A stretch of DNA of 64,000 nt, from assembly GCA_030407005.1 (NCBI GenBank), contig JAUDYN010000003.1:1426001-1490000 (forward strand), written 5' to 3'. Every line of letters starts with the position of its first letter. Positions within the stretch are counted from its first letter, which is position 1. The translations under genes were made by a program, and so were the position numbers. The notes below the pieces were generated by a model. That model was not told where the DNA came from. It searched no databases and saw only the letters and a list, made by a program, of their open reading frames with translations. The DNA is from Desarmillaria ectypa. Lineage: Eukaryota; Basidiomycota; Agaricomycetes; Agaricales; Physalacriaceae. This document shows positions 51,086 through 63,120 of the stretch, piece by piece.

Positions 51086-53064
51086 CTAGTTGCAGTCCTT
51101 CCGGTATGGTTTATGACTGACATTTTTCCCTTCGTCTTGAATTTCACGTCGCCTCTTTGAAGGAGAGACGGACCCAGTTTTCTGCGACGGGCCGTTACGG
51201 AGGGCCGACTCCAAACTGCTTGAAAGTTCGTGGTCAATGTCCACACATTTGAGAAGGACGCAAGGAACGCTAAGAACTCCTTCGTCATACAGAGTCTTTA
51301 TCTTCTCTGTTGGTCTGGTGTCTTTTGTCTTTTTCTTCGTCGTTTCGGAGTAAGTTGCTTGAACCTATTGAGTTTGTTAATGGAAATTCCTAGTTATTCA
51401 TGGGGTGTCTTACAGATGGAGCGAGAGTATTCCATTCCGCAACCGTCAAAGGTGCTACATGTGTAGCAGTGTACTGCCCGAGATAACGGAAGCGCCTTGA
51501 GGAGCCTTCCTTGATACCAACAAAAACCGTATAGAATTCCTCCTTTCCTACAAAAGCATCTTTGTCCATTCCAAGGCCTACGAAGATATATCCATGTTGT
51601 CCTGGAATGGTAGGACACCAAGGATTATGCTCCAAGTTGGGGCACAGATAACAATCTATTCCATGCTTTTGAGCGAGTGCCGTTTGACTGTGCGTAACTC
51701 TAGAAAGACTATACGTTCGGCAACTATGAGATTCAAGAGTCGAAAACCAACAGACCTAACGATGAGAGGCTGGATACTACCACCAATGTTTATCTTCAAA
51801 AAATCCCGCGTGTACGGGGCGTTGGTGCTGGCTACAGTACTCGAAGTAGGAGAAATGGCTGTGTCAAAGTTTCGTAAGGTTTTCATTCGTTCTTCTGGTA
51901 TATTGGCGACATATGAGGTGGTATTGTTCGATATTGCCAGCCGTGATTTCCTGGGAGCCACAGATCTGGTTGGCCGTAGCGTGGAAGTGGAAGGTTGGCG
52001 ATCAATGGGAAGAGTAGTTTCCTTTTCTACTCCAGCATTGCGACTTGGATTTGGCTCATTTTCACTTCGCGTGCGTGTGGATGCCTTCGAAATCAGAATG
52101 TAAATTTCATGATATAAATTATGCGCATTTAGGTCTTACCGTCGCATGCAATCTGGTGCTAATGGTCTCCAAAACAGTTTTACCCGCGCTTTGCATCTCA
52201 GAGACGACGGTCGCAAGATGTTGCTTCAACTGATCGTTCGCGGAGTGCTCTTTGTTGACTGTTTCTTGTAAATTCTTTATCTGAAAAGGAGATTAGCTAC
52301 TTATTGACTGGATTCAATTTGATTTTTCATACCTCCGCGTCCCGAGCCTGAATTGTATCAAGGAGTTCGGGTACCGATCCTCTAGCGAGTGACCAATACT
52401 CATTACTGTCTATCTCTGATTCAGTGGTCTGTAAGACAGATGAATACTATATACACAAGGCAGACCACGACCGCTCACATTATCCGGAAAGGCTTGAGCA
52501 GCGTAATCGTTCTTCAGGACAGCGGACAGGTGCGCTTGTTCTTCAAGAAGCTGGTCACGTTGAGTTCGAACTTCAAAAAGGTCATATTCTAACTGCTGGT
52601 TACGCGACTTGATGAACGCGACTTCTGTATTTGCAGCAATAAGCTATAGACAAAAGTGGACATAACCTCGTAAGTGCCTGGATGTTTTCAACGAGATAAG
52701 ACGCACTGATTCCTTCACTTTGTTGTATTCCTCTTTCGCTTTGTCGAAGCCTATTTCAGCGGTTCGTAATCTAACGGCTAAATCTGTCTGCCATTCATGA
52801 GGCATTGGCTGTATTTCGGGTAGGTCTGGCAGGCCAATGGTTGGATCGACGCGCTGACAGCGACATTCAACGCGCTACAGGGAAGCATATAATTAGCACA
52901 GGTTATTGGGCTGGTGGACAGTGTCTACTAACCTCTTTTTCAGCGGAGGCGACGCGTTTCCCGAGAGCCTCAATTTCGAAACGGGCTTCAAGAAGTTGCT
53001 CGAGCACCGAATTTAAGAATGCATTTCTTCTGGCGTTCCAATCGGAATCAGCCACGGTAGCCAT
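51086..53064 (-). CDS. Coiled-coil protein with C-terminal DUF6697-like domain
   Basis: Fungal protein of unknown function. The start at 53064 gives MATVADSDWNARRNAFLNSV. The N-terminal half is a long coiled coil (EQLLEARFEIEALGKRVASA, TAEIGFDKAKEEYNKVKESL, FIKSRNQQLEYDLFEVRTQR, TIQARDAEIKNLQETVNKEH). A variable linker follows (about 51660-52110). The C-terminal domain contains CPTIPGQHGYIFVGLG, EFYTVFVGIKEGSSRRFRYL, GQYTATHVAPLTVAEWNTL and EGVLSVPCVLLKCVDIDHEL. I associate this pattern with the fungal DUF6697 family. It ends with a basic segment (SPSKRRREIQDEGK). The stop is at 51086-51088. At least six introns. The domain name is from memory of the family and should be treated as likely rather than certain. 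Confidence 0.65.
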
Positions 53065-53314
53065 GTATAAAATGACGCGTTTTTAGCAAGATATCGAGTC
53101 GTGTTTGTGTGAGAGATTGGTTGAATTGCTTCCTTGACAATGACATATTTCTCAGGGTGGACGCGTGCGCGTGACCTGTAGTTCTACGAGCTTATGCAGC
53201 ACAGCGCAAAAAGATGAACAAAGCGAGTTTAAAACAGAGTGATACGAGGTCAGAAAAGTCTAAAATAAATGAAGACGGTGTAGAATAATAGGGCTCTCGA
53301 CACGACAACCCGAT

Positions 53315-54901
53315 TTACAGCATGAATGTCAAGGGGTTTTCGAGATATCCCTTAAAGGCCGACATCCATCTAGCTGCAGTCACTCCATCAACTGTCCGAT
53401 GGTCAGAGCTCAACGTTGCCTTCATGATCTGTGCAGTCTTGAAGCCGCGCTCTTCCTCGGGCGCGGGGACGATGGTTGCTTGTGTAGAACCGACGGCAAG
53501 AATGCATGATTGAGGAGGATTGATAATGGCCGTGAAATGGGAGACATCATACATGCCGAGGTTAGAAACCGTGAATGTACCGCCCTGAAGATTGGGTACC
53601 GTATCAATAAAAAGGAGTATAGCAGGCTTTGAAAAGGCTGACCTGGTAGTCTAATGGTGCCAGTTTTCCATCGCGTGCCTTCTTTGCAAGGCCTTTGGCC
53701 TCAGTAGAGATAGTAGCCAAGCCTTTGGCGCCTACATCTCTGATAATGGGCGTGATAAGACCAGAAGGGGTGGCAACAGCAACAGAAATATCCGCCTTCT
53801 TGTATCTGAGCAGAGGTTTGAGCGCGTTGCGAGAGATTATACACCAAACTCACGTCCTTATGACTTCGCCGAGGAAGGCGGTGTTCGCCTCTGGAACATC
53901 GGCCAAGGCACAAGCGACTGCCTTGACAACAAAGTCATTGACGCTCAACTTGGCACCTTTGTCTGCCAGGGTCTTGTTGAAGACTTCGCGCAGCTTAAGA
54001 ACCTTATCCATCTTGATATCAACCGTAACATAATAATGAGGAAGCTCCTGCTTGGACTGTGTCAGACGAGTGCCAATGGTGCGGCGCATATTCGAGACGG
54101 GTGTATCGACATAGTCTGGGACGGCAGCTGCTGGAAGTTGACTAACTGCTGGAGTGGTGGTGGATGGCTTATAGCTTTCGACGTCGTCGCGAATGATGCG
54201 ACCAGATGGACCGGTTCCTTTAACCTTTGACAGTGGGATACCGCGTTCGAGGGCAATTTTCTTAGCGATAGGAGAAGCAAAAATTCGATCTCCGGAAGGA
54301 AGTTCAGCTTTGACTTCCTCCTTGGGTTTCGGTGAAGATTCAGTCTTCGGAGTAGTTTCGGACTTGAGCGGTTCATTCGGCTTCTCCTTGGGTTTTGAAG
54401 ATGAGGTGGCTTTCGCTGCAGCGTCGGCAGCGCCAGACAGGTCATCTCCTTCTTCTCCGATGATTGCGATGGGAGTACCCACTTGAACGCCTTTCATGCC
54501 ATCTTGAACCTGGCGCACTCAGTTTGAGAGTTGAAAACAAATTGTTCAAGCCAATACGTACCATGATCTTTGCAAGAATACCATCTTCCTGGGCTTCAAC
54601 GTCAATTGTGGCCTTGTCCGTTTCCTGAAGTGAACCGTGTCATTACTTTCCAACGATACGAACCTGACACAACTCACCACCTCCAATAGAACATCACCTG
54701 AGGAAAACGATTCACCTTCCTTCTTCTTCCACGACGCAATTCCTCCTTCTGACATAGTAGGACTCATTGCAGGCATGTTGAAAGGCGACAGCGCGTGTCT
54801 CCGGGTGGAGACATGGAAGCCTAAAGAATGGTGAGAACAAGCTACAAAACGAGATATATGCACATACGACGCGCAAAAATGCGAGCAACCGAGGTGGCCA
54901 T
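53315..54901 (-). CDS. LAT1: Pyruvate dehydrogenase E2 (dihydrolipoyl acetyltransferase)
   Basis: Core of the mitochondrial pyruvate dehydrogenase complex. The start at 54901 gives [20 protein letters not shown], a targeting sequence split by an intron. One lipoyl domain follows ([20 protein letters not shown]), with the lipoylated Lys in [11 protein letters not shown] across another intron. An Ala/Pro/Lys-rich hinge leads to the E1/E3-binding domain ([36 protein letters not shown]). The catalytic domain contains [20 protein letters not shown] and the active-site [16 protein letters not shown]. The C-terminus reads [11 protein letters not shown] and the stop is at 53315-53317. About five introns. 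It is divergent from CSL4, with 182 bp between starts. It is a direct substrate of the lipoyl synthase encoded at 46.3 kb. Confidence 0.94.
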
Positions 54902-55083
54902 GGAGAGACGGAAGATGACGGTAAGTAGGTAGCTGGCACACCAGGAAATATTTTGCTGCGCCTGGGTCCTTGCCCAAAATGGGTAGCGTTACCCCAATGA
55001 CAAATTTCTGGCATAATTTAGGCACAAACTTGCACGCTTTTTGACCGAGATTTCGGACTTTGGTTTTTTGCCGTCCAACTCGA

Positions 55084-55788
55084 ATGACGTCTGATTTAGT
55101 CCTTCCAGGTCAACCTATACCACTCCCCCGCGGCCCCGTTCCCTGTCTGGGGCGCGGAATTTACACAAAAGACGACCAAGTTCGCGCCAGTCTCGTTGGC
55201 GCGCCCCATTATGATGGATCTGTTGGTTTTATCCTCCCTTCACTGCTCGATATCTGGAACTGTTCCTGTAGACTTTGATGATATACAGGGTTAAGCCCCA
55301 CCCTCCAGCCCCGAATTCTCTCATTCTTGGTTCCGTAACACGGTTGTCTCCAGTGCAGGCATTGCTGTCAATATCAGTCGTCGACGGCATTCCATTACCT
55401 CCTGGTGAAGAGTTCACGGGCGTCATTCGTTCCCAAGATGTCCGAGCCACGGAAAAGGACAAGGTCAAAATAAGCGACTGTTTTCGAGGAGGGGACGTCG
55501 TTCGAGGACAAGTCGTTCGTCTTCTATCGTATACGTTGGTCAGAGCTCACCACAAAAGTTAGATTTCTCTAGGAGATGCCCGAAGTTACTTTATTTCGAC
55601 TGCTAGAAATGATCTCGGTGTTATATTCGCTACAAGCGAGGCAGGTATGTAACCCTAAATACTTGAAATGGTACAAGCTTATGCGCATTTCAGGAGCGAC
55701 TATGGAACCTGTCTCTTGGGTCTCTATGCGATGTACGAGGACGGGGAAGATTGAAAAGCGAAAGTGTGCTAAACCCGAAGGACTGTAG
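55084..55788 (+). CDS. CSL4: RNA exosome cap subunit Csl4
   Basis: S1-domain subunit of the exosome cap, used in 3'-5' RNA processing and decay. The start at 55084 gives [20 protein letters not shown], the N-terminal barrel, with [17 protein letters not shown]. The first intron (GTTGGT...CTGTAG) joins PHYDGS to [14 protein letters not shown]. The S1 domain reads [40 protein letters not shown] and [20 protein letters not shown]. This continues [20 protein letters not shown]. The C-terminal zinc-ribbon-like part ([20 protein letters not shown]) keeps only some of its cysteines. TAG is at 55786-55788. About four introns. Confidence 0.88.
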
Positions 55789-55954
55789 CCGTCTTGAATA
55801 TATTTGATTACTTGAAAAATGTAATGTTGTAAAATCTGCGGGGGAAAATTCCAAAAGAGGCAAATGGACCTCAACAGGACCGCTTGGTAACCGTGGCATT
55901 TACTAACCGCCTCTCCTCGTTCGTCAAGTTTCCGTCGTCATCCACTGTCGTCCA

Positions 55955-58169
55955 ATGACTACCGTGCTGTCGGCCAAGGACGTTCTGAGGAGAGAAAGGG
56001 TCATGTCAATGGATGATGCTCAGCTTGGGTACGCTCTCTTCATGTCATGTGTACAACGTCGGCTTAACGCATGCTCAGCTACTCGTCGTTAACCGACTGG
56101 CGAGCTAAGTACAATGAGGTGAGCGCTCTTCCACCCGTATTATCGCAACATCTTGAAAGCCCTTTACAAGGTGGCAGACATGCTGGCAGAAACCCGTGCG
56201 GAACTAGACGACTTTCATTTTGCCAGCAAGGAGCTTGAAACCGAGTTAGAGAACGAGCTGCAGAGGACAGAAAAGGCCCAACAGGACTTGAAGGTGAAGG
56301 TGGCAAGGGCAGAAATAGAGCGGGATGAATGGAAGGTGCGTCCAGTCGTGTCTTGAGCTGTAGCAACTGACTTGACCTCCATCGCAGTCCAAATTTATGA
56401 CCCTGCAGACCAACTACAACACAACGACAACGTCTCTACAGCGCGAACTCGACAAGTTGTGTCAAGACTACCAGCAAATTAAAGTCCAACTTCGCGAACT
56501 TGAAATGGGAAATGATGATTTGGAACGGACGGAGCGCGCGGTCTCGTCAAGCTTGGCTGACGTTGAAGTGAAGTATTCCCGAGCTCTCGAGGAGAAAATA
56601 CTTCTAGAACATGAACTCCTTGACAAAGCTGATCTCGAAGAGCAGTGCCAGCGGCTCAAAGACGAACTGCGAGGTGAGTTTCACTTACGTCGTCCCCAAG
56701 TATTATCGCGCTCAAGTATTTCAGATGCGAATATTGAAGTTTCAGTCTTGAAGGATCAATTAACTGCTCAAGTTAACTCATCACGAGAATCTATATCATC
56801 CCCATCCTCAGGTCCCGTCCTTCGCGACTCCTCCAGTGACGACCTCTTTAATACCCCCCCTCCCGCCGATCTACAGCTATCTGAGCTAGACCGAAGCTCT
56901 GATAGCTTGTTATTCGACAACGAAGTCACGCCGAAAAAGCGAAGCGCATCTCGACAGGCAGGACAATCTGTGCTATTGAATCGCGCCGGCTTCCAGCCTA
57001 TGACTTCGAGCACATCGACTCCTCCGAGGTCGACCGGGATACCACGTTCGACATCAATACCATCGCCATACTCGTCGTCACGAGCAGCAAGCAACCCATC
57101 ACCCATAGCACGCAAAGCTTCAACTGCCAGTACCACTTCAACAACTAGCACCACATCCAGGAGCAAAGGTGTTCAAATGGTGTCTGAAATGCGGGCTAGA
57201 GTTAGAACACTGGAACAGAAGATTCATTCTCGTGTGCCTCGACTCCGGATGGGAAGCGTCACGAATCGGACAAGTGCCAACGCACCAAATCCTAGCAGCA
57301 ACGGTACCTCTTCGTCTGGGCCCAGCAAATCTATCATAGGGAGAACTAGTTGGGAAAACCCATTGGGCCGGCGCAGCTCAGAATCTAGACGCAGCGTTGA
57401 CACAAACAACGAAAAGATGAAGAAAGACAGTCCGGGAGATTCGTCTGGATGGGTTCTCATTATGGAGGACTCACCTCCTCCGCGCAGAGATATGGATAGG
57501 GAGCGACGGCGGCTATCCAGCCCATCCCGAACTACATCTTTCCGCCCCAATACATCTGCGTCATCTGCATTGCCCGCTTCTCCCACATTGAGGATGAATA
57601 AAGCAGCGTTATCACAAAGCACGACAGCGGGTGGTATTAGGCGACCGCAATCAAGACTGTCTATCGGAAGTTCAGCCACGACATCCAGTACTGTCCATAC
57701 CCCGTCCTCCCGTCCATCTACTCCTACTTTTCTTCCCATTCCAGCAGGAGGCATGAATGGCCACTCTTCTGGGCTGGGTCTCAAGCGGTCAACTGGCCCT
57801 GCGGGTCACCCGCAATTACAGACAAAGCGCTCTTCCTTAGGATCGAGTACCTCCGTGATGCCGCCTCCTGCACCCCGAGATAAGTCACGCCCGGTCTCTA
57901 GCACCCCCATGAACTCCGGATCGAGGAACTCGACATATGAGACTGGGAAAGCCCTCCCTCAGCTTCCTTCCGGCGTCTCTGCGAATGTTACAGTGCGTCA
58001 AACCAAGCTGCCTTCGTCTTCGACTTCATCTACACTGTCGCAGAGTCGAATTGGCCGCCCGAGTGGAGGTGGGGGTACTCGGCGTGACTCGGCGGAAGCA
58101 CTTCGAGCAAGCGATCTTCGTCCTAGAGCAGGCAGCGCCTCTACGAAGTTTGGGAAAAGTGTATCTTAG
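55955..58169 (+). CDS. Nuclear distribution protein NudE (dynein regulator)
   Basis: Coiled-coil regulator that links LIS1/NudF to dynein for nuclear migration. The start at 55955 gives MTTVLSAKDVLRRERVMSMD. The N-terminal coiled coil (about residues 30-190) reads SLTDWRAKYNEVADMLAETR, AELDDFHFASKELETELENE, ERDEWKSKFMTLQTNYNTTT, TSLQRELDKLCQDYQQIKVQ and LLDKADLEEQCQRLKDELRD. This is the LIS1-binding NudE helix. The C-terminal two-thirds is Ser/Thr/Pro-rich, with a conserved VQMVSEMRARVRTLEQKIHS helix in the middle. The stop is at 58167-58169. Introns lie near 56029-56079, 56119-56168, 56337-56387 and about 56673-56723. The last is 51 nt and stays open in frame. Confidence 0.85.
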
Positions 58170-58525
58170 GTCAGATTATCTCTTCGTGTTCGCTGTTTAC
58201 TGATGGCGCCTTGTATTTCCTCCCATATTTACTTATGTTGCCTTGTTTTCTGTCATCCTTTTAATTACTACCGGATATTTTGCGTTAGGCACTTGATCAC
58301 CGTCACATTCATTATGTATCGTAATACAGTACCTCTACTTATCTTTCATGGTGAAGTGCTGGAAGCGACATTTCCTTTCTGCCAATCATAGAGGAAGTAA
58401 TACGAGTCGTCTAATGGGTGTAATTTGATGGCAATGAGTATCATTATTATTTCCTTTTATTCGGGGAGGACGATATTTGTTCTGACTCGATCGTAACACG
58501 TGGTCTACCTTTATCCGTTACCGTC
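58170..58525. other. Intergenic: NudE 3' region and ES2 promoter
   Basis: About 356 bases between two plus-strand genes, AT-rich. Nothing coding is seen. A CACGTG lies just before the ES2 start. Confidence 0.5.
58497..58502. promoter_or_regulatory. E-box CACGTG just upstream of ES2
   Basis: CACGTG ends 23 bp before the ES2 ATG (58526), so it may lie in the promoter or in a very short leader. Only the hexamer is seen; function is inferred. Confidence 0.3.
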
Positions 58526-60195
58526 ATGTCCGGGTCCCAGCCAGAACGGTCATTGAACCATCAGGTCGTTCTCGAGGAAGACGAATACACGGCAGCCCTA
58601 TCTCATATCATTGCACGGGATTTCTTTCCGTCACTCGCTCATCTTGATGCAACGAACGAATACTTGGACGCCCTCGACACGCGCGACCCACATCTCATTA
58701 CCGCATCTGTTCGGCGAATTGAAGAGCTAAATGCCACTCCTGCGCCTGCATGTCGCCAGCAGGTAGCGCCAAATTGGACTCCATCTCAGACTCCGTACGG
58801 CTTTAGCACCGCCCCATTCGATACACCCCTTCGCACGTCGTCTAGTTCTGCTGTCCGTGGTGAACCGCCCCAGAAGCGCCCTCGTTATGACGCCTCAGTC
58901 AGCCTAGATACATTCCAGGCGCGCTATACCTCCGAGGACAACTCTAGTTTTACTCAGATATTAGACAGTGAGAACCAGGCGCGGAAAGAGAGATGGGGGT
59001 GGGCATGGGACGCTCAGAAAAGAGTAGAAGGGCACAAGCTCAGAGTAGAGGCAGCAAGGGAACAGATGCTGTTGGAAGGGCCAGCAGAGAGCAGCTCACG
59101 GCCTGGTGTGCGGGAGAAGGTGATGCGGGAGAAGGTGATGATTGAACCTGCGAAGCCTCCTGCAGGTCTAATAACCAACGGTGACGAAGATGAAGACAAG
59201 CAGACCTCAGATAAGAAAGAGAAAGGGAAGGAATTGGCTGTGCGGGAGTCTTCTGATGACCAACAAGTTTCGGTCACCGATGTGATGGCTCCTAGGAAGG
59301 ATACTCGATCTGCAGGTGTCGATGGATGGAATTTTAAGGTGACAATTTTCCCTGCTGCATTTACGCATTACTCACTTGGCTATTAGGCTCGAAATTCCTT
59401 AATGTTTTCACCGGACGCAGACGAATCGCCGTATCATAAACTGGCGCAAGCCGATATTAAATCTACGGAGGACCCCAAAGTTGTCGTTTACTCAAGCACT
59501 CGGCTGCAAGAAGACACCTCATCTGCGTCTAGGGGTCTATCCGCGCCACCGAGTCCTACTCGCAGTCGCATCGATGCCGCTATTAAAGGCACACCGTGTA
59601 CGCAAGTTCTAGCACATCAAAAAATGAAACCTTTTCTGACATGGGTTTTTTAGATCATCCTCGTTCTCCGACCAATAACAATTTCTCGCTGGTGCCCAAC
59701 TTTCCTTCACCGACACCATCTGAGTTGGGACCAGCAGCCGTCAAAGAACTCATGACCTGGGGGACACTCAGCGCTACACCAAGGATCATATCTCAGAGCG
59801 ATGATCCTGCAGATCTTCCACCTCCCACTACACCATTCCACCTTCCTGCTCCCTCAATAAGAGAGCGGATATCTCAGAAGCTGTCAAATGATGCTTCCAA
59901 AAGCCTTCGTGCCAAAGCAGGATTGTTGGGCCTTAGTCGAACACCCGGTGGTCCTTCACGAACCCCGATGGGTAAGAAGGGTACAATGCTGCCACCATCT
60001 TGGACGCCACGCAGGTCGGAAGCTGCAGGTAATTTAACACCAGCAGCGAAGCGACTATTGAACCGAACGACAATGGGAACGGTAGCATCCAGACGAGCTG
60101 AGGCAATGGAAAAAGTGGCAGGATGGAGTGCCGAACAGAAGGACATGAGTAAAGTACGATGGACACCTACACCAAGCAGTGGAGTACGACGATAA
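58526..60195 (+). CDS. Splicing-associated nuclear protein Es2 (DGCR14/Bis1 family)
   Basis: Nuclear protein found with late spliceosome complexes. The start at 58526 leads to the family signature NHQVVLEEDEYTAALSHIIA, RDFFPSLAHLDATNEYLDAL. A conserved central block is SLDTFQARYTSEDNSSFTQI, with NQARKERWGWAWDAQKR. An intron joins DGWNFK to ARNSLMFSPDADESP. A second (59598-59653, GTACGC...TTTTAG) joins IKGTPY to HPRSPTNNNFSLVPNF, PSPTPSELGPAAVKELMTWG. The C-terminal region has TPAAKRLLNRTTMGTVASRR. TAA is at 60193-60195. A 15-bp tandem duplication (59109-59138) gives a repeated REKVM peptide. It converges with the NIP30 gene with 40 bp between stops. Confidence 0.88.
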
Positions 60196-60235
60196 TGAAT
60201 ATTATTATATTTGTATCCGACCCAGTATCATACAG

Positions 60236-61158
60236 CTAACTTTCCGACACTCTCTGCCGTTTACTTTGAGGTTCCTGACTGTGCTGTGATACGTCCTCAC
60301 CAGTGGACGGTTCGCGCTTCTTATCGTTTGCTTGGACTTTTTTGACTGGCGATGTTTTCGCGACAGGCGCTGGCTTGCCCCTCTTTTTGACAATAACACC
60401 CTTAAGGCCTTTTTTGATATCCTTCTTTGTAGCCGTTGTCTGTAAAATGGGTGGAGTAGCCGCGGGTTTGATATTGATAGGCGGAGGATTAGATGCGCTT
60501 GTTCTTGCTGCTACGGCTCTATTGCAAGCAAGATTATAGTTGGATCAATGGACTAAAAGGAGCGACGTACTCCTTGAAGTTCTTCACTTCTTCTCCGTCC
60601 AGTTGCTTTCGTTGTCTTTCTTCCTCCAGCTCCTTTTCGCGTATAGAGTCTAGAAACATTATTTCATCTTCCTCTAGGGCGCGAAACTGATTGGCTGATC
60701 ATTCGAGTGTCAGAATGAGCATCTAAGTGTACTGATAAGAGAGCAACCTAGTTTGGTCTTTTCCTCGTATTCTTCTTGCTTTGCAATCTAGGATAGCGAA
60801 CATGAACAGAGAGAAAGCAGGAAAAAGAGTGTGACGTACTTTATTGGCGGCGAGTTTCTAGGCATCACAACCAGGTCATCAAAGGGAGAGTCAATACGAA
60901 ATTTGGCCAGAAAGTAGGAAAATGCACACTTCAGCCAGACTGCGCCCGTCATATGAGTCCTCGACTTGTTGCGGAGGCGGTTCCTGTCCCAATCTCGGCC
61001 GTGTTAGACATCGTTCCAGGTCGAATGAGAGCGAAATACCTGGCATAGGCAGCCTTCCACTGTTCTTCACGCTTTGATTTTGCTGATTCGATGTCGTCCT
61101 GAGAGACGAAACGCGAGCCAATTACGCCAGAGGAGAGGGAGGGAATAGCTTCCTCCAT
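60236..61158 (-). CDS. NIP30/FAM192A (PSME3-interacting) family protein
   Basis: Small nuclear protein; the animal member PIP30 binds the PA28-gamma proteasome activator. The start at 61158 gives MEEAIPSLSSGVIGSRFVSQ, then DDIESAKSKREEQWKAAYAR and YDGRSLAEKLAANK. KQEEYEEKTKLANQFRALEE and DEIMFLDSIREKELEEERQR follow, the NIP30 helical block. A short basic tail (KKDIKKGLKGVIVKKRGKPA) ends SKRQRVSES. TAG is at 60236-60238. Four or five introns, several very short exons. An open frame upstream to 61254 is possible but less similar to the family. Fungi lack an obvious PA28-gamma, so the partner here is unclear. Confidence 0.78.
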
Positions 61159-61293
61159 GATGGATGGACGTAACCAAGTTTGGTCAGCATTTGCTGGATA
61201 TTTATTTGATCTAGGTGTTGCTATTTTAGGGCAGTATTTACCCGGATTAATCACGGACTTATCTCAAACGTCGACCATCTGTGTTATGTTCAA

Positions 61294-62757
61294 ATGAGTT
61301 CATCGTCAGCTCGTCCTCCGTCATCGTCGACGACGACGAGCATGAACAAGCATACTAGCATTCGCAGCAATCGACCCGTTCCTACCATCTCCACTGTCGT
61401 CACCGTTCCTCGTAATACCATTTTTGCTTTCTTATGTAGTACTCCACTGATTCGTCGTTGTCTAGCCTGGGCAAAGGACGAGCCTCCATCGCCAGAGGAG
61501 CAGCCATCTATCCCTGACTTTCATTATGTTTCCGAGTCCCGTCCCTCCGACATCGGTTCATTCCAATCTGTCGCTTCCCCGAGTCGATGGTGGACGTTCA
61601 CCCATCCTTGGCCGACCCATTCTGGTGCTACAAGTCATCCGGATGACCCCTCAAAGTCAGAGAAGAAGCCCCAAAATTCTTTCAAGGATCGTTCCATGGC
61701 ATGGCTTCCGTCTTCTGCTGCTGCCTTTCGGGAGGGTTCGTCCTTTGTCCGCCGTAGTGAAAAAGGGCCAGATTCTCCAGAACATACTCAGCGTCATCGC
61801 CGTGACTGGAACCTGTCAATTACTCTTCCCACTCCCGTTGCCAACCCGTTTACTCTTACCCACAACGCTACCCCTGGCTGGGAGACGCCTTGGACTGCGC
61901 GACCTACTGCCCAAGGTCCATCGCGCTCTGAAGAAAGAGATGATGCCTACGGCTTTGAAGATATAGAGCACGCTTCCTCATCGACGAGCAGTCGGGATAT
62001 CACCGTCTGGCAGCGTCGGAAAAAACGTTTTAGAGCATTCATTCTGTCCAATACTTATGTTCCTCTGGTATTACCATTTCCCCTTCCCTCCTACCACTTT
62101 AATCATGTTTTGTCTACAGCTTTTTCGTTTCATCAACCTCACTTTCACAACCGCTGCTCTCGGTGTCGCTATAAGAGTACGACAGCGAGAACGCGAATAT
62201 GGCATCATGGGTGCTCTTGGAAGCTCCCCGTATGTTCTTCTGATCGTCTTGCTTCTGCAATCACTGCTTACGATGGCCTTCAGCACACTCGTTATAATCT
62301 TCGCACCGTTAACGCTAGTACACGTTTTGACAGCAGTATACGTACGTGTTCTTGGTGTGCATGTTGCCAAGCGCCTTATGACCCTCCTTAGCTCGAATAC
62401 TTCGGCCGTCCTCTAGGCTTGTGGCGCACTTCGGGGAAACTGGCGCATACACTATTAGAAGTGCTTTTTATATGTGCTTGGTCGGCTGCCTTCTCCCTCT
62501 GCTTCGACAATTTCTTCACTTCCCTAGTTCCATGTGCCTCACCATCCGATACCTCCTGGTACAACGAACTTCCTCGTCCGGCTAGCAACCTTCCTACTTT
62601 TGAAGGCACCCTTGGTGATACCCTTTGCGACAGCCAACTTGCTTTAATATGCCTTGTAGGAGTTGGCCTCCTGATGTACTGCAGCAATTTGGTGATAAGC
62701 CTCTTCCGAATATTTGAAAAAGTCAAATATCACCCCCCCGTCACAGGTTATTCATGA
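61294..62757 (+). CDS. Fungal four-helix membrane protein, SRF1-like (phospholipase D regulator)
   Basis: Integral membrane protein, about 425 residues. The N-terminal half is Ser/Pro-rich and cytosolic (SSSSARPPSSSTTTSMNKHT). The membrane part was reconstructed across three short introns. It reads FILSNTYVPLLFRFINLTFT, AALGVAIRVRQREREYGIMG, SSPTLVIIFAPLTLVHVLTA and YLEYFGRPLGLWRTSGKLAH. TLLEVLFICAWSAAFSLCFD and a last segment LALICLVGVGLLMYCSNLVI follow. The YVPL-FR, EYFGRPLGLW and FFTS blocks resemble yeast Srf1, which acts on phospholipase D Spo14 at the plasma membrane. The name is tentative. TGA at 62755-62757. Starts are 135 bp from NIP30 on the opposite strand. Confidence 0.62.
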
Positions 62758-63120
62758 CGCTTATGACGGTCCATACATCCCTATCGCTATATACGTTTTG
62801 TATTCATTCTGTATCCGTATGGCTGCCCATTTTCCTCCAATTTCTGCGTCTACTCGGTCGAGGTACCTTTTGCTTCGCTATTTATTCTATTTAACAGTTG
62901 TATCACATCTTCGACTCCGTTCCTTCCTCTTCTTCTCAATCACATTCACGCGGACTTCACATACCAAAAAGAGTCTCACCCGTCAATATATCTACCATCA
63001 TTCTCACCTAGTTTGTACTCGTAGAAATACACTGTAAAGAAGTATGTCTTAGCGACAAAGCACCATGAACCTGGCCGACGCGGGATATAATTATATTCTA
63101 CCTATGTCTACATGCAATGA
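62758..63120. other. Intergenic: convergent 3' ends of the SRF1-like and transporter genes
   Basis: About 360 bases between converging stop codons. A 107-codon open frame on the plus strand runs through most of it but has no recognisable domain. No gene is called. Confidence 0.5.
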
